DNA of 64,000 bases. Source: Dyadobacter diqingensis. GTDB taxonomy: Bacteria > Bacteroidota > Bacteroidia > Cytophagales > Spirosomataceae. Under the pieces are notes generated by a model. The model was not told the DNA's origin. It saw only the letters and a program-made list of their open reading frames with translations, and searched no databases. Below, in pieces: positions 1-7,407 of the stretch. How positions within the stretch are numbered: the first letter of the stretch is position 1; each line of letters starts with the position of its first letter. The position numbers were made by a program, and so were the translations under genes. Location of the stretch: contig NZ_JAMXKF010000003.1 in assembly GCF_024220585.1 (NCBI RefSeq), forward strand, positions 186,001 to 250,000, read 5' to 3'.

Positions 1-198
1 TTACAGATGGATTTTCAGAAATCTGTATCGGGTAGTCTGGAGATTTTCAACAGCAAAGGACAGTCTTATCATGCTGCAAAGCTGAAACTGAGCAGGAATC
101 TTGAAATGAATATTTCTGCCTGGCCGGCAGGTACTTATGTACTGCGTATGAAAAATGATGATGGCCTGGAAGTATCAAAAACAATCGTCAAACAATAA
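1..198 (+). CDS. C-terminal fragment of a T9SS-secreted protein (sorting domain only)
   Basis: Only the last 65 codons are in the window; the reading frame is open to base 1, so the Met at position 7 is internal. The fragment has the pattern of a Por secretion system (type IX) C-terminal sorting domain: a strand with 'LEIFNSKGQ', a middle 'NISAWPAGTYVLRM' block and a short basic end 'KTIVKQ'. Such domains target cargo across the outer membrane and are removed at the surface. The function of the missing N-terminal part cannot be told. A terminator hairpin follows. Confidence 0.8.
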   Translation, partial: LQMDFQKSVSGSLEIFNSKGQSYHAAKLKLSRNLEMNISAWPAGTYVLRMKNDDGLEVSKTIVKQ

Positions 199-263
199 AT
201 CCGATATCCCGGATTGTGTCTGACGATTGCCTTAATATATATCAGACCAGTTTTTTGATCCTT

Positions 264-291
264 ATCAGCAGGTGTCTTAACGCCTGCTGAT
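264..291 (+). terminator. Rho-independent terminator after the T9SS fragment
   Basis: An 11-bp stem (264-274 with 281-291, one G-T pair) closes a 6-base loop and is followed by a T-rich run. It lies 65 bases after the stop codon of the first gene and before the convergent ROK gene. Confidence 0.6.
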
Positions 292-424
292 CATTATTTT
301 TAGTGTCAGGAATTTTAAAAGCCATAAAATAAGGCTCCGTTCCAGGTCTTCTTTTCATCAGACCCGGATTTCTTCACCGATAAATTTTTACTATGCCCTG
401 GCAGAATAACCGATAGAATTATCC

Positions 425-1333
425 TTATTCGAAACACAGTGATGCCGCACCCAGCAATCCGGCATCGTTGGCCAAAGTTGCTCTTTTGATGCTGATAGTC
501 TTCATGTAATAAGGAGTGAGCCAGTATTCAAATCTTTCGTTGATCGCTGGTAAAATATATTCAAAGGAAGCAGAAATACCGCCGCCAATCAGGATCGTGG
601 TGATGTCAAGAATTCTTACCATAGAAACCAGCCCCTCACCCAACAGATAACCCATTTCGTGGAAAATCTGCTTGGCCAATTCGTCGCCAGCCGCAGCCGC
701 TGCTACCAATCCCGTTGTAGAAATGGTACCGTTATCCGGCAATTGCGTTTTTCCTGCGAAATTCTCTCTCATGGCATGTGCCATATCCAAAAGCTCTTTC
801 TTTCCGATATTACGTTCCAGTACTTTTCCTCCTTTTGAAGGTACGTGCCCTGGCTCCATTGCGTTTCCGCCACCACCTTTGAAAACTTTTTTATCGATAA
901 TGGCAGCGCCACCGATACCCGTTCCAAGTGTTACAAAAATATAGTCTTCAGGAAGTTTATCTTCTCCAAAATAATATTCTCCCAATGCTGCTGCATTTGC
1001 ATCATTTTCAAGGAAAAAATCATGCTGAGGGAAACGAGCCTTTAAATCCGGAACAATTGTGATGCCGTCAATTTCCGGAATTGCTGTGATTTCCAACAAT
1101 GTGGTACGGTCACGTGAGATCAGGCCGGGAACGCCTATTCCTACTCTTTTAACTTCCGTATGTTCAACCAGCTGCAAAGCGATGGCGTCACCAAGGCGTT
1201 CTATAAAGTGTCCTGAACTGCGCCAGCTAGCGGTATCGTGGCTATAAAAATTAGAAATTCTCCCATCTGTAGCGTCAACGATCCCCATTTTTACGTTAGT
1301 ACCGCCCACGTCTATACCAAGGTATTGTTCCAT
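425..1333 (-). CDS. ROK family sugar kinase (glucokinase-like)
   Basis: A 302-residue cytoplasmic protein of the ROK family, which phosphorylates glucose, N-acetyl sugars or related sugars with ATP. The N-terminal phosphate-binding motif 'GIDVGGTNVKMG' (about residues 6-17) and the central 'TLGTGIGGA' motif are clear. The usual ROK zinc cluster (CxCGxxGCxE) is absent: after 'EPGH' the chain reads 'VPSKGGKVLERNIGKKEL', with no cysteines. This suggests a ROK subgroup that does not need zinc. The catalytic 'ENDANAAALGEY' segment is intact, so a working kinase is likely. It lies 73 bases after a short-chain dehydrogenase gene on the same strand and may be cotranscribed with it. Exact sugar unknown. 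Confidence 0.85.
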   Translation of the reverse strand: MEQYLGIDVGGTNVKMGIVDATDGRISNFYSHDTASWRSSGHFIERLGDAIALQLVEHTEVKRVGIGVPGLISRDRTTLLEITAIPEIDGITIVPDLKARFPQHDFFLENDANAAALGEYYFGEDKLPEDYIFVTLGTGIGGAAIIDKKVFKGGGGNAMEPGHVPSKGGKVLERNIGKKELLDMAHAMRENFAGKTQLPDNGTISTTGLVAAAAAGDELAKQIFHEMGYLLGEGLVSMVRILDITTILIGGGISASFEYILPAINERFEYWLTPYYMKTISIKRATLANDAGLLGAASLCFE

Positions 1334-1406
1334 GAAATGAAATAAGGGTTTTATAAATAATTTTAAAAATGCGGCAATTTAGCAAAAATGCTTCATTCTT
1401 CACTAA

Positions 1407-2117
1407 TCAATCGAGATCTCCAAGCTGCGGTCTTATTAAAATTTCTTCCAGCACTGCTCTGGAAGAGAGCGAATAGGCCGACCAGATGGCTCCGGAGACG
1501 TCTTTCGGATCTATAAATCTTTCTGTCGGAAGCTCTGTCCCTTTCCAGCTGTCGGTGAGCGTTGCACCGGGTAGAACGGCTGTTACTTTTATGCCAAACG
1601 GTTTCATTTCCTCACGCAGCACTTTTGTCATGCCGTACAACGCAAATTTTGAAATGCAATAGGAGCCTCCGTTTGGATAAGCCGTAATGCTGGCTGTCGA
1701 ACAAATTGTGAAAATATGACCTTTTTTTACCTGGATCATCTCATCGATAACGCCGCGGGTGAGGTGATAGGCACTGTATAAATTCGTTTCTATTGTTTTT
1801 TCCAGCGTTCCTTCGGTTTCGTTGTGCACCTGACCGGGAATAAAAACGCCGGTGTTATTGATCAGTACGTCGACCGGCCGTTTATGAGATTTTACAAAAT
1901 CAATAAATCCATTCAGTTCATGTCTCAAAGAAAGATCAGCTTTTTGGAAAAAAACCGAGTGTCCGGGGAACTGCTCCTTCATTTCATTTTGTAATGTAGA
2001 CAGATCGTTTTCGTTTCTTGCGCAGGTGATAACGTCAAAACCTCCGGCCAGAAACTCTTCAATCAATGCCTTTCCAATACCTTTTGTACCACCTGTGATA
2101 ACTACTAATGGATTCAT
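1407..2117 (-). CDS. Short-chain dehydrogenase/reductase (SDR)
   Basis: A 236-residue classical SDR that should oxidise or reduce an alcohol/ketone with NAD(P). The Rossmann glycine motif 'TGGTKGIG' is at residues 8-15, the 'NNTG' motif at 87-90, a Ser near 140-143 and the catalytic Tyr153 and Lys157 in 'YCISK'. 'CAR' after the second beta strand suggests preference for NADP, as in sepiapterin reductase-like SDRs. The length is normal. It is divergent from the mlaE-like gene (62-base gap) and upstream of the ROK kinase. Substrate unknown. Confidence 0.88.
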   Translation of the reverse strand: MNPLVVITGGTKGIGKALIEEFLAGGFDVITCARNENDLSTLQNEMKEQFPGHSVFFQKADLSLRHELNGFIDFVKSHKRPVDVLINNTGVFIPGQVHNETEGTLEKTIETNLYSAYHLTRGVIDEMIQVKKGHIFTICSTASITAYPNGGSYCISKFALYGMTKVLREEMKPFGIKVTAVLPGATLTDSWKGTELPTERFIDPKDVSGAIWSAYSLSSRAVLEEILIRPQLGDLD

Positions 2118-2179
2118 TTTTCTGTTTAGCTCTTTTTTTGTCTAATTTTCCCGAAAATATTGAATACAATTAAGATACT

Positions 2180-2908
2180 ATGTCTGTAATCGGAAAATAC
2201 TTTATTTTTTTAGGGTCCCTCTTTGGAAAAGGTGAAAAATTGTCGGTCTATTGGCGGCGATTCATGGAAGAAAGTGTCGGCATAGGGGTCAGCTCCATCT
2301 TTATTGTTGCTATTGTTTCCACTTTTATCGGCGCGGTGTCGTGTATACAAACCGCCTATAACCTCGTAAGTCCCATCATTCCTGTATCCACAGTTGCACT
2401 GATTGTGCGCGATATGCAGATTCTCGAACTTGCTCCCACGATCACCTGCATTGTTTTGGCGGGTAAAGTTGGGTCTAATATTGCCAGTGAACTGGGCACG
2501 ATGCGTATTACGGAGCAGATTGATGCTTTGGAAGTGATGGGAATTAATTCATCCTCTTATCTGGTGCTTCCCAAGGTACTGGCCGCGATGTTTACGTTTC
2601 CAATGCTGGTAATTCTGGCGGCTTTTCTGGGGATTTTTGGCGGATATCTCGCCGGAACATTGACGGGAGTGATCACCGAAAGAGATTATTTATATGGAAT
2701 TCGCGACTCGTTTGTGCCTTATAATCTCTTTTTTATGTGTGTTAAGCCTTTTGTATTCGGGTTTTTAATTGCCACCATATCATCTTACCAGGGATTTTTT
2801 ACGCAGGGAGGTGCGCTGGAAGTGGGAAGATCCAGCACACAGGCTGTAACAAACAGCTGTATTTCTATTTTGATAGCAGATTATTTATTAGCGCAGCTTT
2901 TATTATAA
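2180..2908 (+). CDS. MlaE family ABC transporter permease
   Basis: A 242-residue polytopic inner-membrane protein of the MlaE/YrbE family, the permease of ABC systems that move phospholipids between the inner and outer membranes. The family-typical start 'SVYWRRFMEESVGIGVSSI' leads into about five to six hydrophobic segments, with the conserved 'GKVGSNIASELGTMRITEQIDALEVMG' segment near the middle (quoted in part: 'GTMRITEQIDALEVMG'). The ATPase partner follows 73 bases later on the same strand. The third usual component, an MlaD/MCE substrate-binding protein, is not next to it. Confidence in the family is high; the lipid substrate is inferred. Confidence 0.9.
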   Translation: MSVIGKYFIFLGSLFGKGEKLSVYWRRFMEESVGIGVSSIFIVAIVSTFIGAVSCIQTAYNLVSPIIPVSTVALIVRDMQILELAPTITCIVLAGKVGSNIASELGTMRITEQIDALEVMGINSSSYLVLPKVLAAMFTFPMLVILAAFLGIFGGYLAGTLTGVITERDYLYGIRDSFVPYNLFFMCVKPFVFGFLIATISSYQGFFTQGGALEVGRSSTQAVTNSCISILIADYLLAQLLL

Positions 2909-2981
2909 TGGGTTACCGATGGCCGGCGTCTTTAAATTTATAATAGCGCATGGCTTTTTCTGATCCTTAATAACCAGGAAA

Positions 2982-3743
2982 ATGATTGAAATAAAAGATA
3001 TAGCAAAAGCATTCAACGGTAAGGAAGTATTAAAAGGCATAACAAGCACATTTCGGGAAGGTGAAACCAACCTGATCATCGGCGGCAGTGGAACTGGGAA
3101 GAGTGTTTTGCTGAAAACGATGATCGGATTGATTAAACCGGATCGGGGGAATGTTCTTTATAGCGGCAGGGATTTTTATAATTCAGATAAAGACATGCGC
3201 CAGTCAATCCGCCGTGAAATGGGTGTTTTATTTCAGGGCGGCGCACTTTTTGATTCACAGACCGTAGAAGAAAATGTACGTTTTCCTCTCGATATGTTAA
3301 CAGATATTTCTGCGGCCGAGAAAAAGGAACGCGTTGAATTTTGTCTTCAGCGGGTGGGGTTGGAGGGAACAGGAAAACGAATGCCTTCTGAAATCAGCGG
3401 CGGTATGAAAAAGCGTGTAGGCATTGCGCGGGCGATTGTGATGAACCCTAAATACTTATTTTGCGATGAGCCAAACTCAGGGCTTGATCCGCTTACCTCT
3501 GTCAAGATCGATGAACTGATCAAGGAAATTACCGAGGAATATAAAATCACCACCGTGATCATAACCCATGACATGAACTCCGTGATGGAAATCGGGCAGA
3601 ATATCATTTTTCTTTATCAGGGAGATAAGCTTTGGGAAGGGCTTAATTCTGATATTACCAATACCAAAGTGCCGGAGCTGAACGAGTTTATTTTTGCCAA
3701 TAAATTGCTGAGAGATGCGGCGAAAGAAAACCAGAACAAATAA
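2982..3743 (+). CDS. MlaF-like ABC transporter ATP-binding protein
   Basis: A 253-residue ATPase subunit that energises the MlaE-like permease encoded just upstream. Walker A 'GGSGTGKS' is at residues 34-41, the Q-loop 'LFQGGALFD' near 83-91, the signature 'SGGMKKR' at 139-145, Walker B 'YLFCDEP' at 158-164 and the H-loop 'THD' at 195-197. 'GGALFD' after the Q-loop and 'SGGMKKR' are typical of the MlaF branch rather than of other ABC importers. The gene ends 3 bases from the convergent flippase gene, leaving no room for a terminator of its own, so transcripts probably overlap. Confidence 0.92.
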   Translation: MIEIKDIAKAFNGKEVLKGITSTFREGETNLIIGGSGTGKSVLLKTMIGLIKPDRGNVLYSGRDFYNSDKDMRQSIRREMGVLFQGGALFDSQTVEENVRFPLDMLTDISAAEKKERVEFCLQRVGLEGTGKRMPSEISGGMKKRVGIARAIVMNPKYLFCDEPNSGLDPLTSVKIDELIKEITEEYKITTVIITHDMNSVMEIGQNIIFLYQGDKLWEGLNSDITNTKVPELNEFIFANKLLRDAAKENQNK

Positions 3744-3746
3744 ATT

Positions 3747-5264
3747 CTATTTGGCGCCTAAGATCCGCTGATAACGTTGCGGCAGTGCCTTTCTTTCGGC
3801 GAAAACGACAAGAATACAGAACAGCACAAAGAAAAGCATATGGTAAGCGAAGCCCGCGACGGAATCTGATGGAATTAAGAAAACATCCAGCAAAATAAAT
3901 ACGCCGCCGCCAAAGATATATCCCAAAGCTGAATTGAGGTTGTAAGGTATCGGATAATATTTTTGTCCGTAATAATAACAAAGAATCATCATAACGAGCC
4001 CGGATGACGCGAATGCAATCCCGCAGCCCAGGTAGCCGATTTGAGGCACCAGGAGCAGGTTCAGGACAATGGTGATACTTGCGCCTGTCAGCGTTATGTA
4101 CGTGCCGTACTGCGTTTTATTCGAGAGCTTGAACCAGGTCGCCAGGTTGTAGTATATCCCCAGAAATAAAAACCCAAGCAGGAGCCATGGCACCACAGCC
4201 AATCCTTCGTGAAATATTTTTTTCCTTAAAAATATTTCAGCCAGCAAATGCAGGTTAAGGCAAATACCTACCCACATCGTCGCGCAGATCACAATAAACC
4301 ACTTCATCACATCGGCAAATACAGAAGGTGCATTTTTGTCCTCCGCCTTTGAATAGAAGAACGGCTCTGCTGCGTACTTAAAGGCCTGAATAGCCAGATT
4401 CATAAAGATGGAAAGCTTGAAACACTGACCATAAATTCCGATAGCATCTTTTGTCGTCCTTCCGGGATAAAAATTATTGGGGATCAGATATTGCAAAAAT
4501 GTTCTGTCGAAAAGTAGATTGGTTACGCCGGCCAGGTTCATGATAAAAAGAGGAAAGGCATAAACCCACATGGGCTTAAATAAGCTCATGTCAAAAACAA
4601 ACCTGAAATCTGCAAATTCCTTATACAAAAACGCGAAAAACATAAGATTGGCCACAAGATTGGCCAAAACGATATATCCCGCAGCGACGGCCGGATTATA
4701 GAACAGATCGATTGCTGGTTTTAAAAAGGTCAGATATTTTGCGTCATAGATGTCGCGGCAAACGATCAGGAAAAAGAAGTTTAAACCGATATTCATGAGG
4801 ATGTTGGCTACCCTGGCGGTTACGAATTTTTTAGCCTTTTTTTCCAGCCTTAGCCTTGCAAAAGGTATAGAAACAATGCCGTCAATGGCCATGATAATGG
4901 ACATCCAGCGTACCAATGTAACTTCTTCGGGATAGTGGATCAGGTTGGAAACGCTTTCGGCAAAAAGAAATATAGTGCCGGAAAAGAAAATGCTGACCAA
5001 TATAACAGCACTCAAAACAAGGTTATAATATTTTTGGCGGTCTCCTTCTTTCCTCGCAAACCAGAAGTAGGCGCTTTCCATACCGAAAGTGTAAACCACA
5101 AGGGAAAGTCCTGCGTAGGAATATAACTGAACCTGAGAGGCAAGCTGTTCGGGTAAGAACAACTTCGTATGAAGCATGACGAGCAGATAATTAAGCATTC
5201 TTCCCAACATGGTACTCACGCCATACATCACCGTATCCCCGGCAAGTTTTTTCAGAACACTCAT
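3747..5264 (-). CDS. Oligosaccharide flippase / polysaccharide biosynthesis membrane protein
   Basis: A 505-residue integral membrane protein with about 12-14 hydrophobic segments, of the MOP (MATE/Wzx-like) superfamily. Such proteins flip lipid-linked oligosaccharides across the inner membrane for surface polysaccharide assembly. The start 'MSVLKKLAGDTVMYGVSTMLGRMLNYLLV' fits the family's amphipathic first helix (first part quoted: 'LAGDTVMYGVSTMLGR'). No glycosyltransferase cluster surrounds it, so the polymer cannot be named. The C-terminus is convergent with the MlaF-like ATPase gene. A TAnnTTTG box lies about 70 bases upstream. Confidence 0.85.
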   Translation of the reverse strand: MSVLKKLAGDTVMYGVSTMLGRMLNYLLVMLHTKLFLPEQLASQVQLYSYAGLSLVVYTFGMESAYFWFARKEGDRQKYYNLVLSAVILVSIFFSGTIFLFAESVSNLIHYPEEVTLVRWMSIIMAIDGIVSIPFARLRLEKKAKKFVTARVANILMNIGLNFFFLIVCRDIYDAKYLTFLKPAIDLFYNPAVAAGYIVLANLVANLMFFAFLYKEFADFRFVFDMSLFKPMWVYAFPLFIMNLAGVTNLLFDRTFLQYLIPNNFYPGRTTKDAIGIYGQCFKLSIFMNLAIQAFKYAAEPFFYSKAEDKNAPSVFADVMKWFIVICATMWVGICLNLHLLAEIFLRKKIFHEGLAVVPWLLLGFLFLGIYYNLATWFKLSNKTQYGTYITLTGASITIVLNLLLVPQIGYLGCGIAFASSGLVMMILCYYYGQKYYPIPYNLNSALGYIFGGGVFILLDVFLIPSDSVAGFAYHMLFFVLFCILVVFAERKALPQRYQRILGAK

Positions 5265-5335
5265 AATTTTCGACTTGTCAACGAAGATTGTTGTTTTAAT
5301 TGTTGAACCTGGATTTTCAGGATATCTCCGCGCTG

Positions 5336-5343
5336 CAAATATA
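5336..5343 (-). promoter_or_regulatory. Candidate -7 box for the flippase gene
   Basis: On the minus strand this reads TATATTTG, matching the Bacteroidota -7 consensus TAnnTTTG. It lies about 70 bases before the flippase start. No TTG is found at the expected distance upstream, so support is partial. Confidence 0.4.
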
Positions 5344-5383
5344 CACGAAGCGTTCTCGTTTTATTTGTAGAAGCAACAAAAAA

Positions 5384-5416
5384 GAGTCCTTCAGAATTTA
5401 CATTCGTGAAGGACTC
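5384..5416 (-). terminator. Terminator of the TetR regulator gene
   Basis: A perfect 10-bp stem (5384-5393 with 5407-5416) and a 13-base loop. On the minus strand it is followed by a run of T, as expected for an intrinsic terminator. It lies 22 bases after the TetR stop codon. Confidence 0.75.
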
Positions 5417-5438
5417 CCGATATAAGCGGATTTACTTT

Positions 5439-6044
5439 TTAAGCGATTGTAGCGATAATTCTTTCAATCACATTTTCGATTCTTTTCCAGCCTTCGTCTG
5501 TGTGCAGGTCTACATCGATCATTTTCTCACGGTAATCTGTCGCGATCGTCATGTAGTAGATTCCTGCCGTTAAAAAGGCCATCAGAGCGCTCGTGTCTTT
5601 GAAGTCGGGCAATTCTCCCACTTTGTCGACAATTCGTGTAGCAATCTGATTCCTTGCATCTGAAAGCATCGATTTTCCTGTGCCAATTTCCCATCTTAAC
5701 AAATCGCGGGTCGCTTTGCGCTCCCTTAAATCTGTAAGGAAAGTCTGCATCAGGCCTGTTAATGCTTTTCTGCGTTCATCGGGTGGGACGAGGGTCATGT
5801 TGTCGATGTAATCATCAGCCATGGTCGAGGTGTACTCTCCTGATTTCACATACTGCTCCATCAGACCGTCAACACTTTCAAAGTATCTGTAAATCAGTAC
5901 TTTGTTGACGCCCGCCGTGCGAGCAATCAAATTTACGCCGACTTTTTCGGTGCCATGTTGTTCAATCACTTCTCCGACGGCCTTGAGAATTTTTCCCTTG
6001 GTCCGTTCCCGGTCTCTTTTCTTAACTTTTGTGTCGATTTTCAT
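5439..6044 (-). CDS. TetR/AcrR family transcriptional regulator
   Basis: A 201-residue DNA-binding repressor. The N-terminal helix-turn-helix is clear (about residues 15-62), with 'GVNLIARTAGVNKVLIYRYFES' as the recognition region (partly quoted: 'AGVNKVLIYRYFES'). A basic stretch 'KVKKRDRERTKGK' precedes it. The C-terminal half is an all-helical ligand-binding domain of unknown ligand. The gene stands alone between the flippase and tRNA-Gln, so its targets are not evident. A small palindrome just upstream could be an autoregulatory operator. Confidence 0.85.
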   Translation of the reverse strand: MKIDTKVKKRDRERTKGKILKAVGEVIEQHGTEKVGVNLIARTAGVNKVLIYRYFESVDGLMEQYVKSGEYTSTMADDYIDNMTLVPPDERRKALTGLMQTFLTDLRERKATRDLLRWEIGTGKSMLSDARNQIATRIVDKVGELPDFKDTSALMAFLTAGIYYMTIATDYREKMIDVDLHTDEGWKRIENVIERIIATIA

Positions 6045-6063
6045 TTACGGGGCATTTAGGTTA

Positions 6064-6078
6064 TACATAGTAAATGTA
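6064..6078. promoter_or_regulatory. Candidate TetR operator palindrome
   Basis: The sequence TACAT-AGTAA-ATGTA is a 5-bp inverted repeat about 20 bases upstream of the TetR gene. It is a plausible autoregulatory site by position, but short and AT-rich, so it could be chance. Confidence 0.3.
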
Positions 6079-6252
6079 ACATTTCGTCCGAAAATAATTA
6101 TCATTTTTCAAGAAGATATGTAACCTTTTTTCTGTTTTCGTTTCCTAATAGTTATTGATCGGAAAAAATATTTTAAGAATTGAATTTTAACGACTCTGAC
6201 TTAGGGGGAGTGTACAGTTTTCGAATGAAAATTAGTGTGAGAAAGAATAAAA

Positions 6253-6280
6253 AAAGAGCTCATTAGATAATGAGCTCTTT
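6253..6280 (-). terminator. Terminator of tRNA-Gln
   Basis: A perfect 13-bp inverted repeat (6253-6265 and 6268-6280), containing GAGCTC, followed on the minus strand by a T-run. It starts 12 bases after the tRNA 3' end. Confidence 0.7.
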
Positions 6281-6292
6281 GCTAAAAAGTTG

Positions 6293-6363
6293 TTGGCCGA
6301 CAAGGACTCGAACCCTGAATGAGACAACCAAAATGTCCAGTGTTACCATTACACCATCGGCCA
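6293..6363 (-). tRNA. tRNA-Gln, anticodon TTG
   Basis: Read on the minus strand it folds as a full cloverleaf. The 7-bp acceptor TGGCCGA pairs with TCGGCCA. The D stem is GTGT/ACAC. The anticodon stem GGACA/TGTCT holds the loop TTTTGGT, giving anticodon TTG for glutamine CAA. The T arm is CAGGG/CCTTG with loop TTCGAGT. The discriminator base is A and the CCA end is not encoded. A good promoter and a terminator flank it, so it is transcribed alone. Confidence 0.95.
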
Positions 6364-6380
6364 ATACCGTGTTAGTGGTG

Positions 6381-6411
6381 CAAAAGTAATACGAGTTTTT
6401 TTATTTGTCAA
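6381..6411 (-). promoter_or_regulatory. Promoter of tRNA-Gln (-33/-7 type)
   Basis: On the minus strand TTG (6411-6409), a 20-base spacer and TACTTTTG (6388-6381) match the Bacteroidota housekeeping promoter. The tRNA begins 18 bases downstream of the box, a fitting distance. Confidence 0.75.
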
Positions 6412-6430
6412 GTTTTTTGAAAAAAAAATT

Positions 6431-7309
6431 TCAAATACTTTTTAATTCAACACCGCTGGCGATCTTTTTAACCAATCCCTGTAAAACTTTTCCAGGACCT
6501 GATTCAATAAATATTCCTGCTCCGTCTGCCACCATTTGTTCCACCGACTGGGTCCATCTCACCGGTGCAGTTAACTGCGCGATCAGGTTTTCCTTGATGA
6601 CCGTTACCTCAGTTGCGGGCTTCGCATTGACGTTCTGATAAATCGGGCAGATAGGGGATTCAAATTCGGCCGCGTTAATTGCCGCAGCAAGTTCCGCGCG
6701 TGCAGGTTCCATAAGTGGTGAATGGAAAGCACCGCCAACAGGTAGGATCAATGCACGTTTTGCGCCCGCAGCTTTTAATAGTTCACAGGCTTTTTCAACG
6801 CCTTCGATCGTTCCGGATATTACAACCTGTCCCGGACAGTTATAATTGGCAGGTACCACAACTTCGTCGATAATGCTAGCACAAATGTCTTCAATCGTTT
6901 TATCGTCAAGACCAAGAATCGCAGCCATGGTGGAAGGGCGGATCAGACAGGCTTTTTGCATGGCGTCAGCGCGCTGAGCAACCAGGCGTAACCCATCTTC
7001 AAATGACAAGGCACCAGCGGCTACAAGGGCTGAAAATTCACCCAAAGAATGACCGGCCACCATTTCAGGCGCAAAATCCGTGCTGATCTTTGCCAGAACA
7101 ACCGAATGAATAAAAATGGCAGGTTGTGTTACGTTGGTTTGTTTGAGTTCTTCGTCGGTACCCTCAAACATGATCTTGGTTATTTCAAAGCCTAAAATGT
7201 CGTTTGCCTGGTCAAACAATGCTTTAGCTGAATCGGAACTTTGGTACAGATCCAGACCCATACCTTTAAACTGAGAACCCTGACCCGGAAATATGTAGGC
7301 TTTTTTCAT
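6431..7309 (-). CDS. fabD: ACP S-malonyltransferase FabD
   Basis: A 292-residue enzyme that moves malonyl from CoA to acyl carrier protein for fatty acid elongation. It has the oxyanion motif 'GQGSQ' (residues 9-13), the nucleophile Ser88 in 'GHSLGEFSA' (86-94), and His196 in 'GAFHSPLM'. Length and order match standalone bacterial FabD. It is not beside other fab genes here. The stop codon lies 67 bases upstream of tRNA-Gln on the same strand. Confidence 0.95.
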   Translation of the reverse strand: MKKAYIFPGQGSQFKGMGLDLYQSSDSAKALFDQANDILGFEITKIMFEGTDEELKQTNVTQPAIFIHSVVLAKISTDFAPEMVAGHSLGEFSALVAAGALSFEDGLRLVAQRADAMQKACLIRPSTMAAILGLDDKTIEDICASIIDEVVVPANYNCPGQVVISGTIEGVEKACELLKAAGAKRALILPVGGAFHSPLMEPARAELAAAINAAEFESPICPIYQNVNAKPATEVTVIKENLIAQLTAPVRWTQSVEQMVADGAGIFIESGPGKVLQGLVKKIASGVELKSI

Positions 7310-7346
7310 AATTAGTGGCTTTTTAAATTTCGTAGTAAAAAAATCG

Positions 7347-7370
7347 AGCCCGACTCTTACGAATCGGGCT
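7347..7370 (-). terminator. Terminator of the first gliding-motility-type gene
   Basis: A 10-bp stem with one mismatch (7347-7356 and 7361-7370) and a 4-base loop, 37 bases after the stop codon of the 7408-10317 gene. The same AGCCCGA/TCGGGCT core recurs after the second gene copy, so the terminator was duplicated with the gene. Confidence 0.6.
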
Positions 7371-7407
7371 GCAAATTAACGACTTGAAAGTGAAAGAAAA
7401 AAGACGC

